Positions 52,711-61,781 of a DNA stretch of 64,000 nt are shown here, in pieces. The translations under genes and the position numbers were made by a program. The stretch covers positions 3,348,001 through 3,412,000 of the forward strand of contig NZ_JAIWZC010000001.1 of NCBI RefSeq assembly GCF_020297485.1, given 5' to 3'. Positions within the stretch are counted from its first letter, which is position 1. Each line of letters opens with the position of its first letter. The notes under the pieces were generated by a model that saw nothing but the letters and a program-made list of their open reading frames with translations, did not search any database and was not told where the DNA came from. Source of the stretch: Enterocloster clostridioformis. GTDB lineage: Bacteria > Bacillota > Clostridia > Lachnospirales > Lachnospiraceae.

Positions 52711-54348
52711 TTAATCATCTGCCTCTTCACTCTCAGTCAGTGTGAAGGTAAATCTCTTACGTGCCATCTCGTCGCTTTCAAGGTACTCGTCGTAGGTGGT
52801 AATCTTATCAACCAGCTTGCCGTTGATGATTTCCATGATGCGGTTTGCAGTGGTCTGCACTATCTGGTGGTCACGGGAGGAGAAAATCATCACGCCCGGG
52901 AACTTAATCATACCGCGGTTCAAAGCGTCGATGGACTCCATGTCCAGGTGGTCCGTGGGCTCATCCAGCATCAGCACATTGGCACCGGATATCATCATCT
53001 TGGACAGCATACAACGCACCTTCTCGCCTCCGGAAAGGACCTTCACCTTTTTCACGCCGTCCTCGCCGGCGAACAGCATACGTCCCAGGAAACCGCGGAC
53101 ATAGGTCACGTCCTTCTCAGGAGAATACTGGGTCAGCCACTCTACGATGGTGTCGTCGTTGTCAAACTCGGCGCTGTTGTCCTTGGGGAAATATGCCTGT
53201 GAGGTGGTAAGGCCCCACTTATAGCTTCCCCCATCCGGCTCCATCTCACCGGACAGAATCTTAAAGAGTACTGTCTTGGCCCGCTCATTTGGTCCTACCA
53301 GGGCAGCCTTGTCCTCGCGGCCCAGGATGAAGGAGATATCGTCCAGTATCTTTTCACCGTCAATGGTCTTGCTTAAGTGCTCCACGGTCAGAACCTCGTT
53401 GCCGATCTCGCGGAAAGGACGGAAATCAATGTACGGATACTTGCGGCTGGAAGGACGGATGTCGTCCAGCTCAATCTTCTCAAGGGCCCGCTTACGGGAA
53501 GTGGCCTGCTTGGACTTGGAAGCATTGGCGGAGAAGCGCTGGATGAATTCCTGCAGCTCCTTAATCTTCTCCTCCTTCTTGCGGTTGGCTTCCTTCATCT
53601 GCTTCACAATCAGCTGGCTGGACTCTACCCAGAAATCGTAGTTTCCTGCGAACAGCTGGATTTTCCCATAGTCAATGTCAGCTATCTGGGTGCAGACCTT
53701 ATTCAGGAAATAACGGTCATGGGATACCACGATAACTGTGTTCTCAAAGTTAATCAAAAACTCCTCCAGCCACGCAATGGCGTCCAGGTCCAGGTGGTTG
53801 GTAGGCTCATCCAGAAGCAGAATGTCCGGGTTGCCGAACAGGGCCTGGGCAAGAAGTACCTTTACCTTCTGAGCGCCCAGAAGGGAGCCCATCTGCGCAT
53901 AGTGCAGGTCCGGCTCAATGCCAAGTCCGTTTAAAAGGCTTTCAGCATCCGACTCTGCCTCCCATCCGTTCATGTTGGCGAATTCACCCTCTAACTCAGC
54001 GGCCTTGATACCGTCCTCGTCCGTGAAGTCCTCCTTCATGTAGATGGCTTCCTTTTCCTTCATTATCTCATATAGTCTCTTGTTTCCCATGATGACCGTA
54101 TCCAGGACCGTGTACTGGTCATACTTAAAGTGGTCCTGCTGCAGGAAGGACAGCCTCTGTCCGGGGGTGATTATGACATCGCCGCTGGTAGGCTCCAACT
54201 GGCCTGACAGGATTTTAAGGAATGTGGACTTTCCGGCACCGTTTGCGCCGATGAGCCCGTAGCAGTTGCCCTCGGTGAATTTAATATTCACATCCTCAAA
54301 CAATGCCTTCTTGCCCACGCGAAGAGATATGTTGCTTGTACTAATCAT
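52711..54348 (-). CDS. ABC-F family ATPase, YbiT/YkpA-like
   Basis: The 545-aa protein has two ABC domains and an ABC-F linker, with QRFSANASKSKQATSRKRALEKIELDDI as a clear subfamily marker. The first domain has a normal Walker A (GANGAGKST) but LLGAQK in place of LSGGQ. The second has LSGGEK but an altered Walker A (GPNERAKT). Both oddities are also seen in B. subtilis YkpA, so they are family traits and not damage. ATG 54348 with AAAGG upstream is preferred: the longer frame to 54405 would pass through a terminator at 54391-54418. Likely a ribosome-associated factor; specific role unknown. Confidence 0.92.
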   Translation of the reverse strand: MISTSNISLRVGKKALFEDVNIKFTEGNCYGLIGANGAGKSTFLKILSGQLEPTSGDVIITPGQRLSFLQQDHFKYDQYTVLDTVIMGNKRLYEIMKEKEAIYMKEDFTDEDGIKAAELEGEFANMNGWEAESDAESLLNGLGIEPDLHYAQMGSLLGAQKVKVLLAQALFGNPDILLLDEPTNHLDLDAIAWLEEFLINFENTVIVVSHDRYFLNKVCTQIADIDYGKIQLFAGNYDFWVESSQLIVKQMKEANRKKEEKIKELQEFIQRFSANASKSKQATSRKRALEKIELDDIRPSSRKYPYIDFRPFREIGNEVLTVEHLSKTIDGEKILDDISFILGREDKAALVGPNERAKTVLFKILSGEMEPDGGSYKWGLTTSQAYFPKDNSAEFDNDDTIVEWLTQYSPEKDVTYVRGFLGRMLFAGEDGVKKVKVLSGGEKVRCMLSKMMISGANVLMLDEPTDHLDMESIDALNRGMIKFPGVMIFSSRDHQIVQTTANRIMEIINGKLVDKITTYDEYLESDEMARKRFTFTLTESEEADD

Positions 54349-54390
54349 GTTCGTTACCTTTCTCTTAATCTGTTCTGTTGATATTTCTAG

Positions 54391-54418
54391 TAAAAGAGGG
54401 GTCATGTAAGGCCCCTCT
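54391..54418 (-). terminator. Terminator between the repeat lipoprotein and the ABC-F gene
   Basis: AGAGGGG/CCCCTCT (54412-54418 with 54395-54401) with a 10-base loop, followed on the minus strand by TTTA. It lies about 85 bp after the lipoprotein stop. Confidence 0.68.
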
Positions 54419-54501
54419 CACGCTGTTTACTCAATATCAGATTGTACAGGGAAAACACTTATTTTGCAAGGGTTTTTCGCAAAATTATGGCGGCAGCCCG
54501 T

Positions 54502-55137
54502 CTATTTCGTTCCTTTAATCTCCACCGGATAGTTTACTCCCTGGGAATTCACATAGGTCACGGTCACCTTATCCCCGCTGTCCCCTGCCAGGGCCCCTTC
54601 CTCTATGGGGCAGTTATCCTTTAAAAAGCTTAACTCCTGTCCGTCGTCTGTCTTCATGGTAAAGCTGCTCATCGCGTTAGCCGTGGTGGTGCCTTTCTCC
54701 GTAAGGATACTCCACTCCTCCTGTTCCGGAAGAGCCACCACCAGGGTCACGTCCTCCGGCCTGCCCAGGGGCTCCCCTATATACGCAATGGCTATCTGCA
54801 CGCCCTCAACAATCTCCACCTCCACGTCCCGGATATCCGACTGACTGATGTCATAGTCCCTGCCGTCGTCCGCCTGAAGAGTGAACACCGCTCCATCCTC
54901 TGTCACCTTTGTGACGGTACCCTGAAGCATATGGTATACTTCCTTTGCCTCAGCCGCCTGCTCCGTTGTCTCCGGGGCCTTGGCCGTGGTCTCCGGCGCT
55001 TTGGTGGTCTCCTCAGCCGAAGCCTGGCTGGTAACGGTCTCAGATGTCTCCACCGCCGGTTTTTTGGCACAGCCGGTTCCCAGCACCATTGCCGCAGCCA
55101 GTGCGGCGGCTGTTATCATCAATGAATGTCTCTTCAT
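54502..55137 (-). CDS. Repeat-module lipoprotein, paralogue of 24431-25264
   Basis: A lipobox GTGCAKK at about residue 23 is followed by a Thr/Glu/Ala-rich linker and two modules similar in pattern to those of the lipoprotein at 24431-25264: GTVTKVTEDGAVFTLQADDG...IAIAYIGEP and MKTDDGQELSFLKDN...VTVTYVNSQG. It has 211 aa against 277. The two genes share a start (MKRHSL / MKRHYL) and a similar signal peptide, so they are probably paralogues. Its function is unknown; surface binding is a reasonable guess. Confidence 0.78.
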   Translation of the reverse strand: MKRHSLMITAAALAAAMVLGTGCAKKPAVETSETVTSQASAEETTKAPETTAKAPETTEQAAEAKEVYHMLQGTVTKVTEDGAVFTLQADDGRDYDISQSDIRDVEVEIVEGVQIAIAYIGEPLGRPEDVTLVVALPEQEEWSILTEKGTTTANAMSSFTMKTDDGQELSFLKDNCPIEEGALAGDSGDKVTVTYVNSQGVNYPVEIKGTK

Positions 55138-55165
55138 ATTACGATTCCTCCCGTCTTATATCAGA

Positions 55166-55330
55166 TTACCTATGAAGCTTACCATCATATTCTGTTAATT
55201 TCAATAAAGATTCCCTTAATTTTCCCGGTATCATATCCAGTACCCCGGACAACCTCATGCCCAGAATCCCCGGCAGATGCCGAAGACACAGGAGTATGAC
55301 CAGACGTCTGGCCGCGGGCGACAGTTCCAT
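55166..55330 (-). CDS. Possible small hypothetical protein
   Basis: A 54-codon frame begins at ATG 55330 with an AAGGAAGG ribosome site 8 bases upstream. It encodes a basic, partly hydrophobic peptide (LSPAARRLVILLCLRHLPGIL). No family is recognised. It sits upstream of the repeat lipoprotein on the same strand. The coding evidence is the ribosome site and spacing only. Confidence 0.32.
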   Translation of the reverse strand: MELSPAARRLVILLCLRHLPGILGMRLSGVLDMIPGKLRESLLKLTEYDGKLHR

Positions 55331-55401
55331 GGCGGTTCCTTCCTTTTTTTCTAAGTATACCCTGGACTTCCATAGCCCAAACTTCCATGGGAAAAACATT
55401 C

Positions 55402-55452
55402 TTGTAACCGACAGTACCAGATGCTATAATATTATAAAAGATTGAGAGGAGG
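55402..55452 (+). promoter_or_regulatory. Promoter and ribosome site facing right, without an obvious gene
   Basis: TTGTAA (55402-55407), 17-base spacer, TATAAT (55425-55430), then GAGAGGAGG at 55444-55452. The next reading frames are short: a 12-codon frame from CTG 55461 and a 40-codon frame from ATG 55469. Either a remnant of a lost gene or a short RNA/leader peptide. Confidence 0.5.
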
Positions 55453-55687
55453 TTGTTACTCTGACATCATGCGTGTCATATTCCGTGAGCTGGAACTGAG
55501 GCAGCTGTCCAACCAGGCCTTTGTCATCAATGAAACCCGCAAATTTTGCCAGCTCTTCACCAGCAGCAGCTATATATTCCAGAGGCCATGAGCGCAGCAT
55601 CGCCAAAAAGGCATCCCCGGCCACGTTGTTATGGTCCTGGATGCCTCTTAAGTATCTGCCTGTGGACATTATATTGTTCAAAATCAA
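55424..55687 (-). CDS. Possible small protein after the amino-acid ABC ATPase
   Basis: An 87-codon frame begins at TTG 55687, which overlaps the stop of the ABC ATPase gene. An internal ATG (55669) is an alternative start. The peptide ([20 protein letters not shown] in its middle) matches no family I know. The opposite strand carries a promoter across its 3' end, so either or both could be non-coding. Confidence 0.3.
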   Translation of the reverse strand: MILNNIMSTGRYLRGIQDHNNVAGDAFLAMLRSWPLEYIAAAGEELAKFAGFIDDKGLVGQLPQFQLTEYDTHDVRVTTSSQSFIIL

Positions 55688-56448
55688 TTCAGCAAGGCCC
55701 CATACCGCCCCAAAAAGCTCTGGGTCCTCTCATTATCCGAAGCAAACACCTGCTCCGGCGTTCCTTCCTCCACAATGACGCCGCCCGCCATGAACACCAC
55801 GCGGTCCGATATATCCCTTGCAAAGGCCATCTCATGGGTGACTATGACCATGGCGATGTCAAGGTCTGCCAGGGACTTAATCACCTTAAGAACCTCCCCT
55901 GTCAGCTCCGGGTCCAGGGCTGAGGTGGGTTCGTCAAAAAACAGTATCTTGGGATTCAACGCCAATGCCCTGGCAATGGCCACACGCTGGCACTGGCCGC
56001 CGGACAGCTGGCATGGAAACGCATTTTCCTTGTCCTCCAGCCCCATCTTCCTGAGCAGTTTCCTGGCTTCCTCATATACCTGCGCCTTATCCCTTTTCTG
56101 CACATGAATGGGAGCGTCCGTGATGTTCTTCATGACAGAATAATGGGGGAACAGGTTGAAATTCTGGAATACCAGGCCATACTGGCTCTGAATTTCCTTT
56201 AAATCCTTCTTTGACGCGTACACGGCCTTTCCGTCCTCTGTCCAGGCCGCCCGCTTTCCCAGGTATATCACTTCCCCGCTGTCCATGGTTTCCAGCATGG
56301 TAGCGCACCGCAGCAGGGTGGATTTTCCCGAACCGGAGGGGCCGATGACAGACACGATTTCCCCCTCCTCCACACTGAGGGACATATCCTTTATAACACC
56401 CAGGCCGTCAAACGACTTTTCCACATGATTTAATTCCAGCAGCTTCAT
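55684..56448 (-). CDS. Polar amino-acid ABC transporter ATP-binding protein
   Basis: The GlnQ/HisP-type ATPase drives import. Walker [13 protein letters not shown], the signature [15 protein letters not shown], Walker [16 protein letters not shown] and the switch His in [14 protein letters not shown] are all present. ATG 56448 lies 10 bases after AGGAGG; a TTG at 56457 is too close to that site. It is the last of the set SBP-permease-ATPase, 20 bp after the permease. Length 254 aa is typical of the family. Confidence 0.94.
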   Translation of the reverse strand: MKLLELNHVEKSFDGLGVIKDMSLSVEEGEIVSVIGPSGSGKSTLLRCATMLETMDSGEVIYLGKRAAWTEDGKAVYASKKDLKEIQSQYGLVFQNFNLFPHYSVMKNITDAPIHVQKRDKAQVYEEARKLLRKMGLEDKENAFPCQLSGGQCQRVAIARALALNPKILFFDEPTSALDPELTGEVLKVIKSLADLDIAMVIVTHEMAFARDISDRVVFMAGGVIVEEGTPEQVFASDNERTQSFLGRYGALLN

Positions 56449-56468
56449 AATCCACAATCCTCCTGTTC

Positions 56469-57128
56469 CTAACGGTAATAATCCATCTTTTTCTCAACCC
56501 ACTCCATTCCAACTGCCACTACCAGGTTGAAAATATAGTAGAACAGACCGGCGGCCACAAAGGGAATCATGTTGGTCTGGGACGCTGCCAGAGCCTTGGC
56601 TATAGAGAACATCTCCGCCACGCTGAGGGTAAAGGCCAGGGAGGTGTCCTTGACAAGGGTGATGACCTCGTTGGTTACAGACGGAAGAATCCGTTTGATG
56701 ACCTGGGGCAGTATGATTTTGAAAAAGGTCTGGAACCGGCTGTAGCCCAGAATCTGAGCCGCCTCGTACTGGCCCACAGGCATGGACTGGATGCCGCTTC
56801 TGTAGATTTCAGCAAAATAGGCGGCATAGTTGATTACAAATCCAATGAAGGTGGCCCACAGCCGGTAGCCGCTGCCCACCTTGATTCGGAACAGATAATA
56901 GGGGCCGAAATACACCACCATGAGCTGCAGCATCAGGGGCGTGCCTCTCATGATGGATATATATACCTTGACAATGGCCTGAAGCAGCCGGTTTTTGGAC
57001 ATACGCCCAAAGGCCACCAAAAGGCCCAGTGGAAGGGAAAATATTAGTGTCACCAGGAATATCTGGATACTGGTTCCCATACCTCCTGCCAACTGAATCA
57101 ACATCTGCTGGACTGTCATTTTACCCAT
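56469..57128 (-). CDS. Polar amino-acid ABC transporter permease
   Basis: A 219-aa permease of the His/Glu/Gln/Arg/opine family with about five membrane helices: [38 protein letters not shown] (a family hallmark), [23 protein letters not shown] (the EAA loop contacting the ATPase) and [28 protein letters not shown] single permease gene means it acts as a homodimer. It follows the binding protein by 102 bp, an interval that contains a large hairpin. Confidence 0.94.
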   Translation of the reverse strand: MGKMTVQQMLIQLAGGMGTSIQIFLVTLIFSLPLGLLVAFGRMSKNRLLQAIVKVYISIMRGTPLMLQLMVVYFGPYYLFRIKVGSGYRLWATFIGFVINYAAYFAEIYRSGIQSMPVGQYEAAQILGYSRFQTFFKIILPQVIKRILPSVTNEVITLVKDTSLAFTLSVAEMFSIAKALAASQTNMIPFVAAGLFYYIFNLVVAVGMEWVEKKMDYYR

Positions 57129-57161
57129 AACTTCATACCTGCCTTTAACATTTATGCCGTA

Positions 57162-57229
57162 TAAAGCCGCTGTTAAACGAGCTGCCGCCGGATTATCCGG
57201 CAGGACAGCAGGTCCAGACAGCGGCCTTT
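57162..57229 (-). terminator. Intra-operon hairpin between the binding-protein and permease genes
   Basis: GCCGCTGT/ACAGCGGC (57218-57225 with 57166-57173) encloses a second stem (CTGCCGGATAATCCGGCGGCAG) and is followed on the minus strand by TTTATA. A partial terminator here would give more binding protein than permease. Confidence 0.6.
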
Positions 57230-57230
57230 A

Positions 57231-58142
57231 TTACTTACCAATCGTAGTTACGTCCTCGCCAAACCATTTCTCAGATATGGACTTAAGTGTGCCGTCCGCA
57301 GCCATCTCTTCCAGGGTAGCCTGTACCTTGTCACGAAGCTGTGTGTTGCCCTTCTTAAATCCAACTCCGTACTCCTCCGCGGACAGGCTGTCCTCCAGGA
57401 TAACAAAGTCTGCGTTTCTCTGCTGGATCTGATATCCGGCCACGATTACGTCCATGGCTATGGCGTCCACCGCGCCCTGCTCCAAATCCATGAAAGCTGA
57501 GTTATAATCAGCCGTGGTGAGCAGCTCCTTGAAGGTAGCTGTCAGGTCGGGCACCTCCTTTAACGCCGCCTCCGCGGAAGAATCCACCTGGCACTCCACA
57601 ATCTTGCCTGCCAGGTCCTCCTGGCTGGCTATGCCGGAATCCTTGGCCACCACAAATACCTGGGTGTTGGCCATGTACGGCTCTGACCATGTATAGTCGT
57701 CCTCACGCCCTGTCATGGTAAATCCGTTCCAGATACAGTCGATGTTGCCTGCCTCCAGCTCCATGTCCTTGGAATCCCATGCAATGGGCTGTGCCTTGTA
57801 CTCCAGTCCCAGACGCTTTGCCACTTCCTGGGCCAGCTCCAGGTCAAATCCTGTATACTCACCGTCGTCTCCCATGAATCCCATAGGCGGGAAATCCTGG
57901 TCAAATCCGACTATCAATGTACCTCCGCCGCTTCCTTCGGCGGCCTCTGACGCGGTTTCGTCCTCTGCCTTTGTCTCCGCCTCTGCGGCTGCGTCCTCAG
58001 CCTTGGCAGACGTGTCCGCTGCTGCCTGTTCGGTTTCTGCCTTTGTCCCTGCCGCTGTAGCTGCTTCCTGTGAACCGCCGCATCCTGCCAGGGATAATGC
58101 CATCACAGATGCAAGGGCCAGGCTAAAAAGTCTCTTTTTCAT
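57231..58142 (-). CDS. Polar amino-acid ABC transporter substrate-binding lipoprotein
   Basis: After a signal peptide with lipobox SLAGCGG and an Ala/Glu/Thr-rich linker of about 50 residues comes an SBP_bac_3 domain: LIVGFDQDFPPMGFMGDDGEYTGFDLELAQEVAKRLG, WDSKDMELEAGNIDCIWNGFTMTGRE, GVGFKKGNTQLRDKV. These are family landmarks for amino-acid binding proteins of the GlnH/FliY type. A start at 58142 has GAGGAGG upstream and puts the signal peptide first. Exact ligand unknown; cystine, glutamine or arginine are possible. Confidence 0.93.
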   Translation of the reverse strand: MKKRLFSLALASVMALSLAGCGGSQEAATAAGTKAETEQAAADTSAKAEDAAAEAETKAEDETASEAAEGSGGGTLIVGFDQDFPPMGFMGDDGEYTGFDLELAQEVAKRLGLEYKAQPIAWDSKDMELEAGNIDCIWNGFTMTGREDDYTWSEPYMANTQVFVVAKDSGIASQEDLAGKIVECQVDSSAEAALKEVPDLTATFKELLTTADYNSAFMDLEQGAVDAIAMDVIVAGYQIQQRNADFVILEDSLSAEEYGVGFKKGNTQLRDKVQATLEEMAADGTLKSISEKWFGEDVTTIGK

Positions 58143-58211
58143 AATAAACGTCCTCCTCTTTTTCCGCTGTTTCGGGTCCAGCGGCTCCTTACGGTCTTTT
58201 GACACGCTATC

Positions 58212-58240
58212 ATATTAGCATACTAAAGCGCTTGTGTAAA
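58212..58240 (-). promoter_or_regulatory. Promoter of the amino-acid ABC operon
   Basis: Minus strand TTTACA (58235-58240), 17-base spacer, TAATAT (58212-58217). Confidence 0.66.
58226..58233. promoter_or_regulatory. Palindrome in the promoter spacer (possible repressor site)
   Basis: AAGCGCTT, an 8-bp perfect palindrome with a CG centre as in LacI-family and CcpA (cre) sites, lies between -35 and -10. The flanks fit cre only partly. Confidence 0.35.
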
Positions 58241-58316
58241 GGACATTTTATATGGCAAAACTGACAAAGATCCGCGTCACGGTCCCCCTCCCAGAAAATC
58301 AGGGCAAAACAGGAGC

Positions 58317-59012
58317 CTACAGCAGATTCATAAGCTCCTTAAGGCTCCCCACTTCATAATCCGCCCGTATGCCCTCAGGCAGCGCATTACCGCCGGGGTT
58401 ATACCAGCACGTATACGTGCCTGCGGCCATTCCGCCTTTGATATCGGACGCAGGTGAATCGCCTATGAGCAGCATACGCCGCGGGTTGGCATCCGGTATC
58501 CTGGAAAAGCAGTAATCAAAATATTCCTTCTGCGGTTTCTGGCTCCCCGCATCCTCGGACACAAATATATCTTTCATGAAGCTGTCCAAGCCGGAAGCAG
58601 CCAGCCGCTTGTACTGGGTGGACGATGTACCGTTGGTAACCACATATAAATCATACCTGTCCTTCAGATAGGCGCACAGCTCCAGGGCTCCGTCAATCAA
58701 AAAGGCGGATGCGTCCAGCTGCCTCCGGTACAGCTCCTCTGCCTCATGGCCGTCCACCGCCCTGCCCAGACGGTCAAAAAAGGTCTCAAATCTCTGCCGC
58801 ACCAAATTATCCTTGGTCACTTCCCCCCGCTCAAAGGCGGACCAGAATCCCTCATTGATTTCATGGTACAGCAAAAGCCGTTCCTCTGTGGGCTCAAATC
58901 CATACTGCTCAAGGACTACCCTCATGCCCTGCCTCTCAGACATGCCAAAGTCCAAAAGAGTACCGTCCACATCCAGAAGAATCACATCAAACTTCCGTTC
59001 CCTGCTCTCCAT
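58317..59012 (-). CDS. HAD-family hydrolase, YjjG-like phosphatase
   Basis: A 231-aa HAD phosphatase: motif I VILLDVDGTLLDF, a helical C1 cap (about 20-95, FEPTEERLLLYHEINEGFWSAFERGE), motif II VVTNGTSSTQ, motif III Lys in GSQKPQKEYFDYCF and motif IV LIGDSPASDIKGGMAAG. The sequence most resembles YjjG-type nucleotidases that hydrolyse pyrimidine nucleoside monophosphates, which is in keeping with its position overlapping pyrC by 26 bp. The substrate remains an inference. Confidence 0.88.
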   Translation of the reverse strand: MESRERKFDVILLDVDGTLLDFGMSERQGMRVVLEQYGFEPTEERLLLYHEINEGFWSAFERGEVTKDNLVRQRFETFFDRLGRAVDGHEAEELYRRQLDASAFLIDGALELCAYLKDRYDLYVVTNGTSSTQYKRLAASGLDSFMKDIFVSEDAGSQKPQKEYFDYCFSRIPDANPRRMLLIGDSPASDIKGGMAAGTYTCWYNPGGNALPEGIRADYEVGSLKELMNLL

Positions 59013-60303
59013 AGACCACCTTTCCTCCGCAAACCGTGTACATTACTTTGCCCGTCAATGTCTCGCCCAGGAAGGGGCTGTTGGCTGACTTGGATTCAAA
59101 CCCTTCCACTGTCCACTGCCTGTCCGCATCAAACAGCACCAAATCCGCCGGCGCTCCTGGTTCCATGCGCCCGCAGTCCAGCTTATACAGCCTGGCCGGA
59201 TTAAGGCTCATCTTCTCCATGAGCTCCAAAAGCGTGAGATGGCCTGCCTTTACCAGATTGGTAATCCCCAGGGCCAGGGCAGTCTCCAGTCCCAGTATGC
59301 CGCTGGGCGCCTGGGTCAGCGGCCGCTCCTTCTCCTCCCTGCTGTGGGGCGCATGGTCCGTGGCAATCATGTCAATGGTCCCATCCTTAAGTCCCTCAAT
59401 CAGCATCTGCCTGTCTTTCTCTGTCCTTAACGGCGGGTTCATCTTAGCCAGGGTTCCGTGCTTTAACACGGCTTCCTCTGTTAGGGTGAAATGGTGGGGC
59501 GTCACCTCGGCCCATACCTTTGCTCCCAGCCTCTTGGCCAGGCGCACCACCTCCACAGAATGCCCTGAGCTGATATGCTGGATGTCCACGGTTGCCCCTG
59601 TATCCAGGGCTACCATGCAGTCCCTGGCCACCAGGGAATCCTCTGCCAGTGCCGGAGAGCCGTAGATTCCCAGTTCATCCGAAATCCTGCCGTGGTTAAT
59701 TCCATTTTCCCTGATAAAATGCTTGTCTTCCTCGTGGAAGCTGAGAACCGTATCCAATCTGGCCGCTTCCTCCATGGCCGCCCTGACAAACGCGCCATCC
59801 ATAAGGGGTATTCCGTCATCCGTAAATCCCGCTGCCCCGGCAGCCAGAAGTCCCTCCATGTCGGTCAGCTCCCTGCCCGCGAATCCCTTTGACACTGCGG
59901 CGCAGCTTAACACATGGATGCCTGTCTTTTTTCCCTCTTCCAGCACATAGCGCAGGGTCTTCCCGTTATCCACAATGGGATTCGTATTGGCCATACACAC
60001 AACCGTGGTGAAACCGCCCTTTGCAGCAGCCCTTGCCCCTGTATGGATGTCCTCCTTGTATGTGGGGCCCGGATCGCGAAAATGCACATGGACATCCACC
60101 AGTCCCGGCGCTGCCACCAGTCCCTCTGCCTCGATTATCTGCCGGTACGTCCTCTCCCGCGGGCTAAAGCCGGGCGCTCCCTCCGCTCCGCCCTGGTCCG
60201 CCGGAAATATCCCGGCAATCCTGTCTCCGTCCAAAACAACATCCGCTTTTATATCCAGCCCTTCCGCGGGTCCCAGGACCCGTCCTGCGCGAATCAAAAT
60301 CAT
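58987..60303 (-). CDS. pyrC: Dihydroorotase
   Basis: The enzyme cyclises carbamoyl-aspartate to dihydroorotate in pyrimidine synthesis. Metal ligands are seen in DVHVHFRDPG, GFTTVVCMANTNP, the bridging-region GFTDDGIPLMD, QHISSGHSVEVVRL and ATDHAPHSREEKE. The 438-aa length and DVHVHFRDPG sequence fit type I (long) dihydroorotase. Its end overlaps the HAD phosphatase by 26 bp, so the two are one unit. No other pyr genes are in the window. Confidence 0.95.
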   Translation of the reverse strand: MILIRAGRVLGPAEGLDIKADVVLDGDRIAGIFPADQGGAEGAPGFSPRERTYRQIIEAEGLVAAPGLVDVHVHFRDPGPTYKEDIHTGARAAAKGGFTTVVCMANTNPIVDNGKTLRYVLEEGKKTGIHVLSCAAVSKGFAGRELTDMEGLLAAGAAGFTDDGIPLMDGAFVRAAMEEAARLDTVLSFHEEDKHFIRENGINHGRISDELGIYGSPALAEDSLVARDCMVALDTGATVDIQHISSGHSVEVVRLAKRLGAKVWAEVTPHHFTLTEEAVLKHGTLAKMNPPLRTEKDRQMLIEGLKDGTIDMIATDHAPHSREEKERPLTQAPSGILGLETALALGITNLVKAGHLTLLELMEKMSLNPARLYKLDCGRMEPGAPADLVLFDADRQWTVEGFESKSANSPFLGETLTGKVMYTVCGGKVVYGEQGTEV

Positions 60304-60399
60304 ATTCCGTTCCTCTCTTTATTCCATCCTTTATTTCGTTGGCTTCTCAGAATCCATGTCCGGGGCGTGTCGGAAAGCCGTTCTCCCGCTGTCTGCCTG

Positions 60400-61110
60400 T
60401 CACACCAGGAATTCCTCTCCCCGCCTGTGTATCTCCTGTATTCTGTCCTTATACCCACCGGCGCAGGCCAGGGCCTTAAATCTGGCAGCCGCCTGAAAGT
60501 CCTCCCAGAAATGCATGGGAAACACCACGTCCGCCCCCACCATTCTCATAAAATCATCCATTCCCAGGTAAAAATCCTTCTCCTGTCTGGGGTCAATGAG
60601 CATAAAGGCCACATCGATATGGCGTCCTGCCAGCTTGTCCATTTCCCGGTGAAAACTTTCACTCATCCTGCGGTTGTCGGCCTCCGGCTCGCCCTCCCAT
60701 ACCCAATTGTTCAAGTCCCCTGCGTGGTAAATGGTCCTGTGCTCCAGGCTGACCAGGAAGGCCACCCCTTCGTCCGTGGACTTAAACGCCTGGATATCCA
60801 CCGGATTCCCGGCTCCGTCCTTCAGGCTCACTTCCTCCCCCGGTCCCAGGAATACGGTTCTGCCCAGAAGGTCCTCCGGCACCTGCCTTGTCCAGATATC
60901 GTCGGACAGCACATAGGTCACATTCCCGCGGCTTTCCTCCAAATCAAATATGGAACGGGAAAAATGGTCTCCATGCCGGTGGCTGGCAAACACAAACAAA
61001 GGCTTCTCCCTGTCTGTTTCCGGAATGTTTCCCTCAAAATAGTCAAACAGAAGTACGGCATGGTCAAGCTCCGCCATAAAACTGCTGTGATGGATATAGG
61101 TTATCTTCAT
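60400..61110 (-). CDS. Metallo-beta-lactamase fold hydrolase
   Basis: A 236-aa MBL-fold protein. The N-terminal strand KITYIHHSSFMAELDHAVLLFDY is followed by the metal motif ASHRHGDHFSRS (HxHxDH), then IYHAGDLNNW and MHFWEDF. Family activities vary (hydrolysis of lactones, RNA, phosphodiesters). The start at 61110 has GGGAG 9 bases upstream; 61119 would be too close to it. It is the next gene upstream of pyrC on the same strand with a gap of about 100 bp. Function not deducible from sequence alone. Confidence 0.86.
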   Translation of the reverse strand: MKITYIHHSSFMAELDHAVLLFDYFEGNIPETDREKPLFVFASHRHGDHFSRSIFDLEESRGNVTYVLSDDIWTRQVPEDLLGRTVFLGPGEEVSLKDGAGNPVDIQAFKSTDEGVAFLVSLEHRTIYHAGDLNNWVWEGEPEADNRRMSESFHREMDKLAGRHIDVAFMLIDPRQEKDFYLGMDDFMRMVGADVVFPMHFWEDFQAAARFKALACAGGYKDRIQEIHRRGEEFLV

Positions 61111-61132
61111 ATCGGTCATCTCCCATCCGTTC

Positions 61133-61396
61133 TTATATGTCTAATAGTAACATAAACAGCAATCCCCGTATAGTTATTTTATTCCATTTTCCTCCAATAA
61201 ATATGTCCAGATTCTTATTTTTCAGCCGAAAGAGAAGAATAAAACAGGCGGTCATGCGCGAAATCAGGGAAGCCGCAGCGGCACCCGCCACACCCCAACG
61301 GAATACAAAGATAAACAGGGAGTCCCCTATGACATTGATGATGTTCATGATGACGGACGTTTTCTTAAAAAAGACTACTCCAACCGCCATCCCCCG
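61133..61396 (-). pseudogene. MATE-family efflux transporter fragment
   Basis: This frame encodes one conserved MATE segment, FKKTSVIMNIINVIGDSLFIF then WGVAGAAAASLISRMTACFIL, equivalent to the end of TM6-TM7 of a DinF-type transporter, and then stops. The usual protein has about 450 residues; here only about 85 remain and an in-frame stop precedes the fragment. It is a relic, not a gene. Confidence 0.78.
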
Positions 61397-61469
61397 TCAA
61401 TCTGTAATTTACCCAAAAAATCAGGCACTCAAATGGCCTCCCCGTCCCCTTTCCACAAATCCGGTGTTT

Positions 61470-61634
61470 TCCTAAAACTACAGCCCGTAAAATAAGGGCC
61501 GGCCCAGCCGCGGGATGGCGCCCACGGGCCATAAACAGCGCAGCGCCCAGAGGGACCAGAACCGCATAACCTGTGGACGAGGCTATGTTGGACATGATTC
61601 CCAGAAACACCACCACGGCTGCGGCGCTTTGTCA
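61470..61634 (-). pseudogene. AbgT-family transporter fragment
   Basis: A short frame holds VVFLGIMSNIASSTGYAVLV then PLGAALFMARGRHPAAG, which matches the conserved core of AbgT/YdaH-type transporters (aminobenzoyl-glutamate or sulfonamide exporters). It is preceded by a stop codon, and the sequence after the match is not AbgT-like. Only about 45 residues are recognisable. It is a remnant next to the MATE relic. Confidence 0.62.
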
Positions 61635-61781
61635 TTTTGACAAATACAATCAGCCGATTCATTGTTTCAAAATGCTTTGTGCCTTAAAATACAAGCATGC
61701 AGGACATGGGAACGTGAAACGAAATATTAGTACAAAAATTCAGCAAAAAAAGCAAAAGAAGGTAAGAAAAAGGGGGAAACA

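Noticed and set aside
52711..54348. Altered Walker A (GPNERAKT) and missing first LSGGQ in the ABC-F protein as possible damage
   Set aside because: The same changes occur in the YkpA/YbiT subfamily, so they are a normal trait.
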